Source: Alphaproteobacteria bacterium MedPE-SWcel (GTDB lineage Bacteria > Pseudomonadota > Alphaproteobacteria > Rhodobacterales > Rhodobacteraceae). From it: DNA of 50,913 nt. The DNA lies in contig MPDC01000026.1 of assembly GCA_001874255.1 (NCBI GenBank), forward strand, positions 1 through 50,913, in the 5' to 3' direction. Shown here piece after piece: positions 25,473 through 34,454 of this stretch. The notes below the pieces were generated by a model. That model had not been told where the DNA came from and did not search any database. It saw only the letters and a list, made by a program, of their open reading frames with translations. Each line of letters begins with the position of its first letter. Positions within the stretch are counted from its first letter, which is position 1. A program made the position numbers and the translations under genes.

Positions 25473-26009
25473 TCGGGTCTCCTGTTGATCGTCTGTTTCG
25501 CGGGGTTCGGACATGTTCGCCCGCCATTCCCCCCTAGGAGTAGCCGCTGCATCCCGCGAATACCAGTACCGGAAGCCCGGGCGCGTCAATCCGCGGATAC
25601 AGCGCCCCCGGCATGGCGCGGCGCCTGCCGGATCGTTCCTCCTGCGGTCGAGTTCCGGTCTGTTTCCCAGCCCCCTCCCCAGTCCACTCCCCAGTCCACT
25701 CCCCTGACCGCTCCCCTGGCCGCTCCGCTGTTCGCGCCCCTGGCCGGTGCCACCCTCGCATCTGCCCGAGAAGAATGCAGTTTTCCCTCCTGCACAATTC
25801 CTCTAAGGTCCCGCCAACAATCCGAGCGCAAGATCATGGGGGGATCGGGTGTCACATAACGACGGATACTTGCTGCCGCATGGTCCCATACTCTTCGGCC
25901 GCTCGCTCTTCGGCTGCAGGGGCTCTGGCGCGTCCCGCGCCCCGGAGGCGGCGTGTCCCGGCTCTGCCCGGGTGGCGGACCGGGTCCTGCCGATGCGGGG
26001 GCGTCGGCG
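25473..26009. other. Spacer at the position normally held by lptF
   Basis: These 537 bases separate the pepA and lptG starts. None of the six frames gives a protein resembling LptF or any other family; the open stretches are proline- or arginine-rich readings typical of GC-rich noncoding DNA. The central part is a seven-copy 12-bp tandem repeat. The last 145 bases are open in the lptG frame, but this reading is not convincing as coding. The operon promoter presumably lies here. Confidence 0.6.
25666..25749. repeat. Seven-copy degenerate 12-bp tandem repeat
   Basis: Strict 12-base period from 25666: CCCAGCCCCCTC, CCCAGTCCACTC twice exactly, CCCTGACCGCTC, CCCTGGCCGCTC, CGCTGTTCGCGC and CCCTGGCCGGTG. 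It is the longest array in the window and lies between the divergent pepA and lptG genes. Confidence 0.9.
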
Positions 26010-27116
26010 GTGATCTTGGATGTCTACTACGCCCGGCGCTTTATCCAGTGGTTTCTGGTGATTTCCGCCGTCCTGATGAGCCTCGTCATGCTGATCGACC
26101 TGAGCGAACAGATGCGCCGGTTCGAAGCACAGGACCTGAGCCTGTCGCAACTGCTGGGCCTGACGCTGCTGAATGCCCCCGGTACATTGAGCGAATTTCT
26201 GCCGCTGATCATGATCCTGACCACCATTGTCCTGTTCGTCGGCATGGCCCGCAGCAGCGAGCTGGTGGTGACCCGGGCAATCGGTCGCTCCGGCATCCGG
26301 GCCCTGGTGCCGCCTGTGGTGGTCTCGCTGATCATCGGAGGCCTTGCGGTGGGCATCCTGAATCCGATGGTTGCGGCCACCGCGAACCGCTACAAGGAGC
26401 TCGCCGAAAGCTATCGCCAACCCGGAGCCGCGGCCGCCGTGTCGCTCACCGGTGAGGGGCTCTGGCTCCGGCAGGGCGGGCAGAATGGCCAATCGGTCAT
26501 CCATGCCGCCAACTACCGGGGCAATGCGGACGAGCTGTTTCTCTATGATGTGTCGATCCTTACCTACGCGCCTGACGGCGGCCCCGTGCGCCGGACCATC
26601 GCAGAGGAAGCCTCGCTCGATGGCGAGGATTGGGTGCTGCACGATGCCAAGGTCTGGCAGCTGGCGGTCGGCGTGAACCCGGAACAGGGCGCGCGGCGCT
26701 ATGATCAGCTGCGGCTCCCCACGACCCTCACCAACGAGCGCATTCGCGACACCATTGGATTTGCCGAGGGGATCTCGATCTACGACCTGCCCCAGACCAT
26801 CGCGGCCCTGACCGAAGCGGGGTTCTCCACCACCCGCTTCCGGGTCTGGCTGCAGGTCGAGCTGGCCCGTCCCCTGTTCCTGGTGGCCATGGTTCTGGTC
26901 GGCGCCGCCTTCACCATGCGCCATGCGCGGCTGGGGGGCACTGGGGTCGCGGTGCTGACCGCAGTGATGTTGGGATTTTCGCTATATTTCATCCACAATT
27001 TCGCACGCATTCTGGGCGAAAACGGCCAGATCCCGGTGCTGCTGGCCGCCTGGGCACCGCCGGTGGCCTCGATACTCTTGACGATGGGATTGCTCCTGCA
27101 TGCCGAAGACGGTTGA
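26010..27116 (+). CDS. lptG: LPS export permease LptG
   Basis: An inner-membrane component of the LptB2FG ABC transporter that lifts LPS out of the membrane. The 368-residue protein begins ILDVYYARRFIQWFL and contains four to six membrane helices, with the periplasmic jelly-roll at about 120-270; SEFLPLIMILTTIVLFVGMARSSELVVTRAIGRS (shown by its end SSELVVTRAIGRS) is diagnostic of the YjgP/YjgQ family. Sequence favours LptG over LptF. The GTG at 26010 gives the normal N-terminus; a GTG at 25953 has a closer GGAGG but would add a Gly/Pro-rich leader. The obligate partner lptF is not in its usual place just upstream. Confidence 0.88.
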   Translation: MILDVYYARRFIQWFLVISAVLMSLVMLIDLSEQMRRFEAQDLSLSQLLGLTLLNAPGTLSEFLPLIMILTTIVLFVGMARSSELVVTRAIGRSGIRALVPPVVVSLIIGGLAVGILNPMVAATANRYKELAESYRQPGAAAAVSLTGEGLWLRQGGQNGQSVIHAANYRGNADELFLYDVSILTYAPDGGPVRRTIAEEASLDGEDWVLHDAKVWQLAVGVNPEQGARRYDQLRLPTTLTNERIRDTIGFAEGISIYDLPQTIAALTEAGFSTTRFRVWLQVELARPLFLVAMVLVGAAFTMRHARLGGTGVAVLTAVMLGFSLYFIHNFARILGENGQIPVLLAAWAPPVASILLTMGLLLHAEDG

Positions 27117-27120
27117 TTTC

Positions 27121-29325
27121 ATGACACGGCAGCGCAGTCCGTTGCTGCTGGCGGTGGTGCCCCTGTGGCTGGCTCTGTCCGGTACAGCGGCTCTGTCGCA
27201 ATCCGTGCCCTCCCTCCCGGCCGCGCCTGCCGCAACTCAGACGGCAGAGAGCGGCATCGCGCCTGCGATGCTGGTGGCGGACCGGGTCTTCATCTCGCCA
27301 GACCGCAAATTGGTGGCCGAAGGGAATGTCGAGGCCTTTCAGGGGGATATACGCCTTCAGGCCGACCGGATCACCTATGATCGCCAGACCGGTGTGCTGA
27401 ACCTCGAGGGTCCGATCCGCATTGATCAAAGTGGCGCGATCACCGTATTGGCCGATACCGCAGAGCTGGACAGCGGCCTGCGCAACGGCATCCTGCGCGG
27501 GGCGCGGCTGGTGTTTGATCAACAGGTGCAATTGGCCGCCCTGCAGATGACCCGGGTCGAGGGGCGCTATTCCCAGCTCTACAAGACCTCCGTGACCTCA
27601 TGCGATGTCTGTGACGACGGCCGCCCGCCGCTCTGGCAGATCCGGGCCGAACGCATCACCCACGACGCGCAGGAGCGCCAGCTGTATCTGGAAAACGCCC
27701 AGCTTCGGATCAGGGATGTGCCGGTCTTCTACTTTCCCGCCCTGCGGCTGCCCGATCCGACGCTGAACCGGGCCAGCGGCTTCCTGATTCCATCGCTGTC
27801 GAGTTCGTCAAACCTCGGGCTGGGGATCAAGCTGCCGTATTTCGTGACCATGGGACCGCATCGGGATCTCACCATCACGCCCTATCTGTCGGAAGACACA
27901 ACCACATTGGACCTGCGCTACCGCCAGGCCTTTCGCAACGGGCAGATTGAAATCTCCGGCGCCTTCAGCCGCGATGACATTCAGCCCGACGATGGGCGCG
28001 GCTATCTCTTTGCCAGCGGCACCTTCGACATCCGGCGCGGCTTCCGGCTGAGCTTTGATCTCAGGACGGTGTCCGATGATGCCTATCTCGCCGATTATGA
28101 CATCTCCGACACTGACCGGCTCCGGTCTGATGTGACGCTCAGCCGGGCGCGACGGGATCAGCTGATCCAGCTGGCAGCCTATAGGTACAAGACCCTGCGC
28201 GACACGGAAAATCAGGATTTTGTGCCCGCAACCATCCTCACCGGGACGTTCGAACAACGGCTGTTTCCGAAACGCCTCGGGGGCGAGCTTCGGCTCAAGC
28301 TGAACGCGACGCAATTCTCCCGCGCCTCCTCGCTGGATGCCACCGCAACCGAGGCCAACGGACGCGATGTGACCCGGATCTCTGCCGACATCACATGGTT
28401 GCGCAGCTGGATCATGCCGGGCGGCGTGGAAACCACCTGGACCGCAGGTCTGGGGCTGGACAGTTTTGCCCTGTCCGACGATGCCGCCTTTGACAATGAA
28501 GCGAGCCGGATCACGCCCAAGATGGCGCTCACCTTCCGCCGGCCGATGGCACGGCAGACGGCCTCCGGCGCCACACAGATCCTGGAGCCGATCCTCCAGC
28601 TCGGCTGGACCAAGGTCAATGGCGATGATGTTCCGAACGAATCCAGCAATATTTCCGAATTCGATCAGGGCAACCTGCTCGCTCTGTCCCGCTTTCCCGA
28701 GACGGATGCCCGGGAGGACGGTCGCGCGCTGGTCTACGGCGTGCATTTTTCGCATTTCGCCCCCTCCGGCTGGGAGGCGACCGGTATCGTGGCGCAGGTC
28801 CTGCGGTCGGATGCGCAGGAGGGGTTCACCTCCAGTTCCGGGCTGGACGGGCAAAACTCCAACGTGTTGATCGCAGGCCAGATCGGATTGCGCAACGATC
28901 TGACGCTGACCGCGCGGGGGCTGTTCGATGAGGAATGGTCCGTGTCCAAGGCCGAGTTTCGCGGCGACATCAGCCGCAACCGGCTGACGCTGGCGGGCAG
29001 CTACCTCTGGCTGCAGGCCGACGCCGAAGAAGATCGCGACAGTGAAACCTCGGAGCTGTGGTTCGACGGGTCCTATGCGCTGACGCCTGCATGGGAGGCG
29101 GGCGCCAGCATGCGCTACGACATCACGGACGGGCGGGCCACCCGCGCGGGCATCGGTTTGACCTATCGAAACGAATGCGTGACCCTCGACCTCTCACTCA
29201 GCCGTCGCTATACCTCCACCACAAGTGTTGAGCCGTCGACCGATTTCGGTTTTACACTGTCATTCAACGGCTTTTCCGTCAAAAGCGGCACCACAACAAG
29301 CAGGCGATCATGCAGCACAACGTAA
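27121..29325 (+). CDS. lptD: LPS-assembly protein LptD
   Basis: The outer-membrane beta-barrel that inserts LPS into the outer leaflet. About 734 residues: signal peptide MTRQRSPLLLAVVPLWLAL..ALSQ, an OstA-like beta-jellyroll (about 55-150: VFISPDRKLVAEGNVEAFQG), a cysteine pair SCDVC typical of alphaproteobacterial LptD, then the barrel ending in FTLSFNGFSV. The start is either here or 21 bases earlier inside lptG; neither has a clear ribosome site. It follows lptG by four bases and overlaps surA by 16, so the operon is tightly coupled. Confidence 0.93.
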   Translation: MTRQRSPLLLAVVPLWLALSGTAALSQSVPSLPAAPAATQTAESGIAPAMLVADRVFISPDRKLVAEGNVEAFQGDIRLQADRITYDRQTGVLNLEGPIRIDQSGAITVLADTAELDSGLRNGILRGARLVFDQQVQLAALQMTRVEGRYSQLYKTSVTSCDVCDDGRPPLWQIRAERITHDAQERQLYLENAQLRIRDVPVFYFPALRLPDPTLNRASGFLIPSLSSSSNLGLGIKLPYFVTMGPHRDLTITPYLSEDTTTLDLRYRQAFRNGQIEISGAFSRDDIQPDDGRGYLFASGTFDIRRGFRLSFDLRTVSDDAYLADYDISDTDRLRSDVTLSRARRDQLIQLAAYRYKTLRDTENQDFVPATILTGTFEQRLFPKRLGGELRLKLNATQFSRASSLDATATEANGRDVTRISADITWLRSWIMPGGVETTWTAGLGLDSFALSDDAAFDNEASRITPKMALTFRRPMARQTASGATQILEPILQLGWTKVNGDDVPNESSNISEFDQGNLLALSRFPETDAREDGRALVYGVHFSHFAPSGWEATGIVAQVLRSDAQEGFTSSSGLDGQNSNVLIAGQIGLRNDLTLTARGLFDEEWSVSKAEFRGDISRNRLTLAGSYLWLQADAEEDRDSETSELWFDGSYALTPAWEAGASMRYDITDGRATRAGIGLTYRNECVTLDLSLSRRYTSTTSVEPSTDFGFTLSFNGFSVKSGTTTSRRSCSTT

Positions 29326-30587
29326 TTTCCCGCCGGGCCATCCGGGCCCTGATCAATCGGACCCGCACAGCTGCGGGTCTCGTCGCGCTGAGCCTGTCGT
29401 TCATCGCCGGTGCCCCCCTCTCGCCCAGTGCCGCGCAGGGGTTGTTTGCGCCGGCCATCGTCGTCAACGAGGATGTGATCACCACCTATGAACTGGAGCA
29501 GCGCGCCTTGTTCCTGTCGGTTCTGGGCTCCGCTCAGGGTGATCCGGTCGAGGCCGCCCGCAAGGATCTGATCGAAGACCGGCTGAAGCGCAGCGTCATG
29601 GCCGAAGTCGGGCTGACCCTCTCCGACGAAGAGGTCACCGAAGGGATGCGTGAACTGGCAGGACGCGCCAATCTGCCGCTCGAAGACTTCCTCGCGCGGT
29701 TGCAACAGTCGGGTGTCGCGCCGGAAACCGTCCGCGATTTTTCCTCCGCCGGGCTGGGGTGGCGGGAATACGTTCGGGCACGCTATCTGGCGCGGGCGCG
29801 GCCCACCGAAGAAGAGATCGACCGTGCCATGGGCTCTGCCGGGTCGGGCAGCGTTCAGGTGCTGCTGTCGGAAATCATCCTGCCCGTCGATCAGACCAAC
29901 GCGGTTCAGGTCGAGGAACTTGCCACCCAGATCGCGGATGTCAAAACCAGCGAGGCCTTTGCGGCCTCTGCGGCGCAGTTTTCCGCCTCTGACAGCCGTC
30001 TTGACGGCGGCCGCCTGCCCTGGATGCCCCTGACCCGTCTGCCACCGCAATTGCAGGAAGTCGTTCTGGCGCTGGAACCCGGTGAAATCACCCGCCCTCT
30101 GCCTCTGCCCGGCGCGGTTGCGCTGTTTCAGATGCGGGGCCTGCGCGAAGTGGATGGCCGCAGCGCCCGGTTTGCGGCCATTGATTACGCCACCTATCGC
30201 ATTCCCGGCGGTCGCAGCGCTGCGGCTCTGGCGCGCGCAGCCGAGGTCCGGGACGCCATTGATACCTGCGACGACCTCTATGGGATCGCCAAGGATCAGG
30301 ACCCGGCGGTTCTGGTCCGGGGCAGCGTCGCACCGGCAGACATCCCGCAGGACATCGCGCTGGAGCTGGCGAAACTGGATGCCGGCGAATCCACAGCCGA
30401 CATCACCCGCGACAACGGTCAGACCCTGCTGCTGGTGATGCTCTGCGGCCGCACGAGCGAGATCAACGCCACCCAGGAAGATGCCCGCCTCACAGTGGCC
30501 AACGCTCTGGTGCAGCAGCGCCTGAACGCCCTCGCGGACAGTCTTGTGGAACAATTGCGGGCCAACGCGCGGATTGAACTGCGATGA
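29310..30587 (+). CDS. surA: Periplasmic chaperone/peptidyl-prolyl isomerase SurA
   Basis: A 425-residue periplasmic chaperone for outer-membrane proteins including LptD. A signal peptide ends near PSAAQG, the N-terminal SurA domain begins APAIVVNEDVITTYELEQRA, and one parvulin domain lies at about 190-290 (VLLSEIILPV, FSASDSRLDGGRLPWM). The last 60 residues form the C-terminal helix that completes the chaperone fold. Coupled to lptD by a 16-base overlap and to pdxA by ATGA. The first 20 residues make a long basic n-region, so an internal start is possible. Confidence 0.9.
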   Translation: MQHNVISRRAIRALINRTRTAAGLVALSLSFIAGAPLSPSAAQGLFAPAIVVNEDVITTYELEQRALFLSVLGSAQGDPVEAARKDLIEDRLKRSVMAEVGLTLSDEEVTEGMRELAGRANLPLEDFLARLQQSGVAPETVRDFSSAGLGWREYVRARYLARARPTEEEIDRAMGSAGSGSVQVLLSEIILPVDQTNAVQVEELATQIADVKTSEAFAASAAQFSASDSRLDGGRLPWMPLTRLPPQLQEVVLALEPGEITRPLPLPGAVALFQMRGLREVDGRSARFAAIDYATYRIPGGRSAAALARAAEVRDAIDTCDDLYGIAKDQDPAVLVRGSVAPADIPQDIALELAKLDAGESTADITRDNGQTLLLVMLCGRTSEINATQEDARLTVANALVQQRLNALADSLVEQLRANARIELR

Positions 30588-31558
30588 CACGACCGCCGCA
30601 GGTGATTGCGCTCTCCTGCGGCGAGCCGGCAGGCATCGGACCCGAGATCGCGGTCGCGGCCTGGTCCCGGCTCCGTGACACCTGCCCGTTTGTCTGGATC
30701 GGCGATCCACGCCACTTGCCGGCGGGCACAGAGGTCACCGAGGTCACCGCCCCGGAACAGGCGCTTGCCGTCAGCAAGAACAGCCTGCCGATCCTGCCAA
30801 TCCCCTTTGACGGCGCCGTAACGCAGGGCACGGCAGATCCGCGCAATGCCGCAGGCGTCATCCGCGCCATCGAGACTGCGGTTGCGCTTGTCACGGCGGG
30901 CCAGGCCTCGGCCGTCTGTACCGCCCCGATCCACAAGAAAGCCCTGATCGACGGGGCCGGTTTCGCCTATCCGGGGCATACGGAGTTCCTCGCCACCCTC
31001 GCCGGTGTCGAGCGGGTGGTGATGATGCTGGCAAGCGCGCAACTGCGCGTGGTGCCCGCAACCATCCATATTCCCCTGCGCGAGGTGGCACATGTGCTGA
31101 GCCCGGACCTCCTGCGCGAGGTAATCACACTCACCGCAGAGGGTCTGACGCGCCAGTTTGGCATCGCCGCGCCGCGGATCGCGATTGCAGGCCTCAATCC
31201 CCATGCCGGCGAAGGCGGCGCCATGGGGCAGGAAGAGCTGGACTGGATGACCGGGCTGATCACGGACCTGCAGGCCCAGGGCCATCTTCTGACCGGGCCT
31301 CATCCTGCCGATACCTTGTTTCACGCCGCCGCCCGGTCCCGTTATGATGCCGCCATCGCGATGTACCACGATCAGGCGCTGATCCCGATCAAGACGCTGG
31401 ACTTTGACAAGGGGGTGAATGTCACCCTTGGCCTGCCGTTCATTCGCACCTCGCCGGACCACGGCACGGCCTTTGACATCGCCGGTCAGGGCATCGCATC
31501 GCCCTCCAGCCTGATCGAAGCGCTGAAGCTCGCACAGACGATGGCCACCTCCGCCTGA
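30584..31558 (+). CDS. pdxA: 4-hydroxythreonine-4-phosphate dehydrogenase
   Basis: Oxidises 4-phosphohydroxythreonine in de novo pyridoxal-5'-phosphate synthesis. 324 residues with SCGEPAGIGPEIAV at the N-terminus, TAPIHKKAL, the metal-binding His in GHTEFLA, AGLNPHAGEGG, MYHDQALIPIK and RTSPDHGTAFDIAG. All belong to PdxA. It overlaps surA by four bases. The pairing surA-pdxA-rsmA is conserved across proteobacteria despite the unrelated functions. Confidence 0.96.
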   Translation: MTRPPQVIALSCGEPAGIGPEIAVAAWSRLRDTCPFVWIGDPRHLPAGTEVTEVTAPEQALAVSKNSLPILPIPFDGAVTQGTADPRNAAGVIRAIETAVALVTAGQASAVCTAPIHKKALIDGAGFAYPGHTEFLATLAGVERVVMMLASAQLRVVPATIHIPLREVAHVLSPDLLREVITLTAEGLTRQFGIAAPRIAIAGLNPHAGEGGAMGQEELDWMTGLITDLQAQGHLLTGPHPADTLFHAAARSRYDAAIAMYHDQALIPIKTLDFDKGVNVTLGLPFIRTSPDHGTAFDIAGQGIASPSSLIEALKLAQTMATSA

Positions 31559-31574
31559 GGCCCCCACAGCCGGT

Positions 31575-31610
31575 GCGCCAGACGACACGCCAGACGACGC
31601 GCCAGACAAT
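31575..31610. repeat. Three tandem copies of a 12-bp unit between pdxA and rsmA
   Basis: Units GCGCCAGACGAC, ACGCCAGACGAC and GCGCCAGACAAT begin 17 bases after the pdxA stop codon, in a 115-bp gap inside an otherwise compact operon. Confidence 0.85.
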
Positions 31611-31673
31611 GGGCAGAGCAGATTGGAAACAACTGCTTTCCAGATCGCGCCCGGGTGCTTATGAAGGCGCATC

Positions 31674-32516
31674 ATGAGCGCCATCGACACACTCCCCCCG
31701 CTGCGCGAGGTCATCGCGACCCATCAGCTCTCGGCCCGCAAATCGCTGGGTCAGAACTTTCTGCTGGACTTGAACCTCACCGCCAAGATCGCCCGCCAGG
31801 CCGGCGATCTGTCCGGCTGTGATGTGCTGGAAATCGGCCCCGGCCCCGGCGGGCTGACACGCGGCCTGCTGAGCGAAGGCGCGCGCCGTGTGCTGGCGAT
31901 CGAAAAGGATCAGCGCTGCCTGCCGGCACTGGCGGAAATCGCAGCCGCCTACCCGGATCGGTTGCAAGTGATCAACGGCGACGCGCTGGAGATCGACCCG
32001 CTGGCCCACCTGACCCCGCCGATCCGCATTGCCGCCAACCTGCCCTATAATGTCGGCACCGAGCTTCTGGTGCGCTGGCTGACGCCAAAAGAATGGCCGC
32101 CCGTGTGGCAGAGCCTGACGTTGATGTTCCAGCGTGAAGTCGCCGAGCGCATTGTCGCGCAGCCCGGCTCAAAGGCCTACGGCCGCCTGGCGCTTCTGGC
32201 GCAGTGGCGGGCCGACGCCAGAATTGTCATGTCGCTGCCGCCGGGCGCCTTTACCCCGCCGCCAAAGGTCAGCAGCGCGGTCGTCCACCTGACGGCCCTG
32301 CCTGCGCCGCGTTTCCCGGCCGATGCGGCTGTGCTGTCGCGTGTCGTTGCCGCCGCGTTCAACCAACGCCGCAAGATGCTGCGCGCCTCCCTGAAGGCCA
32401 TCCACCCCGCGATCGAGGACCATCTTCAGGCCGCGGGCATCCCGCCAACAGAACGGGCGGAGCAGATCAGTCTGGAGGCCTTCTGCGCCCTCGCACGCAG
32501 CATCAAACCCCAGTAG
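31674..32516 (+). CDS. rsmA: 16S rRNA dimethyladenosine transferase
   Basis: Dimethylates two adjacent adenines in the 3' hairpin of 16S rRNA late in 30S assembly. 280 residues with [11 protein letters not shown], the SAM motif [15 protein letters not shown], the acidic loop IEKDQRC, and catalytic [15 protein letters not shown] lies seven bases before the ATG. It is last in the lptG-to-rsmA run and is followed by a tandem repeat and a terminator. Confidence 0.96.
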   Translation: MSAIDTLPPLREVIATHQLSARKSLGQNFLLDLNLTAKIARQAGDLSGCDVLEIGPGPGGLTRGLLSEGARRVLAIEKDQRCLPALAEIAAAYPDRLQVINGDALEIDPLAHLTPPIRIAANLPYNVGTELLVRWLTPKEWPPVWQSLTLMFQREVAERIVAQPGSKAYGRLALLAQWRADARIVMSLPPGAFTPPPKVSSAVVHLTALPAPRFPADAAVLSRVVAAAFNQRRKMLRASLKAIHPAIEDHLQAAGIPPTERAEQISLEAFCALARSIKPQ

Positions 32517-32529
32517 CCGCCGTCAGTAG

Positions 32530-32614
32530 CCTCCCGTCCCTGAGCCGCCCGTCCCTGAACCGCCCGCCTGAACCACCCGTCCCTGAGCCTCCCGTCCCTG
32601 AGCCACCAGCTGAA
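32530..32614. repeat. Six-copy degenerate repeat (15-bp unit with shortened copies)
   Basis: Full units resemble CCTCCCGTCCCTGAG (32530, 32545, 32573, 32588), with shortened versions of 13 and 12 bases at 32560 and 32603. The array starts 13 bases after the rsmA stop codon and ends before the shared terminator. Confidence 0.85.
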
Positions 32615-32678
32615 CCACCACCCGAGGCACAGCCGGCCGGTCCCGATCTTTGTCCAGAGGGCCCGCGCCAGATAGACA

Positions 32679-32709
32679 AAAACCCCCGTGCACCAGCAGC
32701 GGGGGTTTT
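32679..32709. terminator. Bidirectional intrinsic terminator
   Basis: AAAACCCCCG (32679-32688) pairs with CGGGGGTTTT (32700-32709) around an 11-base loop. Four T follow on the plus strand and five on the minus strand, so it can end both the rsmA operon and the DUF4167 gene. Confidence 0.88.
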
Positions 32710-32737
32710 CCTGTAGCGTGTCACCTGCGGTCAGAGG

Positions 32738-33385
32738 CTACTCTGCCGCTTCCTGAGGCTCTTCCGGCTTGGGCTTGGGCTTTGCGCGGCTGCGCTTTGG
32801 CTTTGCCTCGGCATCGGGTTTCGCCTCGGCATTTCCGTCTGCCGCCTCTTTCGGGGCTGCGGGCTTGCGATTGCGGGGCTTGCGCGCGGGGGTCTTCTTG
32901 ACCTCTGCGGCCTCAGGGGCAGAGGTCTGCCCCTCCGGTGTGTCCACCAGACCGCTGCTTTCGCTCACCGGTGCTGCAACGTCGCGGGGATCCTGGATCT
33001 CCGGCTGCGGGCCTTCACCGGAGGCCGCATCCGTCGCTTCCCGCTCCTGACGTTCAAGCCGCTCGGCCCGCTCGCGATCGCGTTCGGCCTGGCGCTCGCG
33101 GTTCTGCCGCTCCTGCTCCTCCCGACGAGAGTCGATTTCGCGCTGCGCTTCGTTCAGCATCCGCAGGTAGTGTTCCGCGTGCTGCTGGAAGTTCTCAGCC
33201 GCAACCCGGTCATTGCTCAGCTGAGCATCCCGCGTGAGCTGATTGTACTTATCGATGATTTGCTGCGGCGTACCGCGCACTTTACCTTCTGGTCCATTGC
33301 TGTCGAACACGCGGTTGACAACATTGACCCCATTCGGGCGATTTCGGTTCGACTTCGAACGCGAACGTGATTTGGACGATCTCAT
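32738..33385 (-). CDS. DUF4167 protein
   Basis: A 215-residue protein characteristic of alphaproteobacteria. The conserved N-terminal domain (about 1-85) starts with a basic Arg/Ser/Asn-rich stretch (SKSRSRSKSNRNRPNG) followed by FDSNGPEGKVRGTPQQI and AAENFQQHAEHYLRML. It is followed by a Glu/Arg coiled coil (about 85-120) and an Ala/Lys/Pro-rich disordered tail. The basic start suggests RNA or DNA binding, but function is not established. It lies just downstream of prmC on the same strand, a neighbourhood conserved in the class. Confidence 0.9.
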   Translation of the reverse strand: MRSSKSRSRSKSNRNRPNGVNVVNRVFDSNGPEGKVRGTPQQIIDKYNQLTRDAQLSNDRVAAENFQQHAEHYLRMLNEAQREIDSRREEQERQNRERQAERDRERAERLERQEREATDAASGEGPQPEIQDPRDVAAPVSESSGLVDTPEGQTSAPEAAEVKKTPARKPRNRKPAAPKEAADGNAEAKPDAEAKPKRSRAKPKPKPEEPQEAAE

Positions 33386-33614
33386 ATGCCTAACGTCAGC
33401 CTTAATTCTAATTGTCGAAGTCCTCTACTGCGCATCCTGCGCTGGGTCTGCGAACTTTTTTGGGCTTGGCGTCGCCGAGAAAACTGTCGAAGTCCTCTTA
33501 CAGCAGCGACACCTTGAGTAACCATTTTCCGACAGTACAAACAAGGGGGCAGTGCATGATATTTGACTCTTTTTTGTATTCAGACGCCAAAATTCGGGAT
33601 TTTCCGCCGAATTG

Positions 33615-34454
33615 TCACGTTTTCCTGCCCAAAACCACCCGGTCGCGCCCGTCCAGATCCTGCAGCCGGGTGATCCCGATCAGCCCCGCCGCATGCATCA
33701 TCCCAGCCACTTCCGCCCCCTGGGTCGGCCCGATTTCCACAATCAAACGGCCACCTTGCGTCAGATACGGCGCCGCGCCGCCACAGATCCTGCGGTAGGC
33801 CGTCAGACCGTCCGCCCCATCGGTCAGCGCCATCTGCGGTTCGTGATCGCGCACCTCTGCCGACAGGCCCTCCAGTTCATCCAGCGCAATATACGGCGGA
33901 TTTGAGACAATCAGGTCAAACTGCCCGTCGACGGCGGAAAACCAATCCGAACGCCGGATATCCGCGCGCCCCTGCACCCGGTGCAGCACCGCATTGGCGC
34001 TGGCCTGCAGACAGGCCGCCTCGCTCAGATCGACGCCAAGCCCGGTCGCCGCCTGCTGCTCCGCCAGCAGGGTCACGAGGATACAGCCCGACCCGATACC
34101 CAGATCCAACACCCGCTCAAAGGGATGCGCCAGGGCTGCCTCGATCAGTGTTTCCGTCTCGGGCCGCGGGTCCAGCACATCTGCCGAGACCTTGAACCGC
34201 CGCCCATAGAAATCCCGCTCGCCAATCAGATGCGACACCGGCACCCGGATCGCCCGGAGCGACACCAGCTGTTCATAGCGTTCGACAATCTCGGAGGGCA
34301 GATCCTCCGGCGCGATCAGGGTAATCCGGCTGGCATCGACGCGCGCCGCATGTGCCAAAAGAACCCGCGCGTCCCGGGCCGGATCCTCCACACCGGCCGC
34401 CCGCAGCCGCGCCGTCGCGGCGACCATGGCCTGGGCAGCGGTGGTGGTGGTCAT
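33615..34454 (-). CDS. prmC: Release-factor glutamine methyltransferase
   Basis: Methylates the Gln of the GGQ motif in RF1 and RF2, needed for efficient peptide release. 279 residues: an N-terminal helical recognition domain, SAM motif [11 protein letters not shown], and catalytic [11 protein letters not shown]. The ATG overlaps the prfA stop as ATGA, so enzyme and substrate are translationally coupled. Confidence 0.95.
   Translation of the reverse strand: MTTTTAAQAMVAATARLRAAGVEDPARDARVLLAHAARVDASRITLIAPEDLPSEIVERYEQLVSLRAIRVPVSHLIGERDFYGRRFKVSADVLDPRPETETLIEAALAHPFERVLDLGIGSGCILVTLLAEQQAATGLGVDLSEAACLQASANAVLHRVQGRADIRRSDWFSAVDGQFDLIVSNPPYIALDELEGLSAEVRDHEPQMALTDGADGLTAYRRICGGAAPYLTQGGRLIVEIGPTQGAEVAGMMHAAGLIGITRLQDLDGRDRVVLGRKT

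Noticed and set aside
25865-26009. Open reading in the lptG frame upstream of its start, beginning ILAAAWSHTLRPLAL
   Set aside because: Considered as an lptF C-terminal remnant, but the Gly/Pro/Arg-rich continuation shows no diagnostic motif and the similarity is too weak to claim.
29208-30710. 500-codon open frame opposite surA and lptD ends
   Set aside because: Antisense shadow across two real genes and their junction.
32530-32614. Repeat array as a CRISPR
   Set aside because: Units are 12-15 bases and contiguous with no unique spacers, and no cas gene is present. The same applies to all other arrays here.
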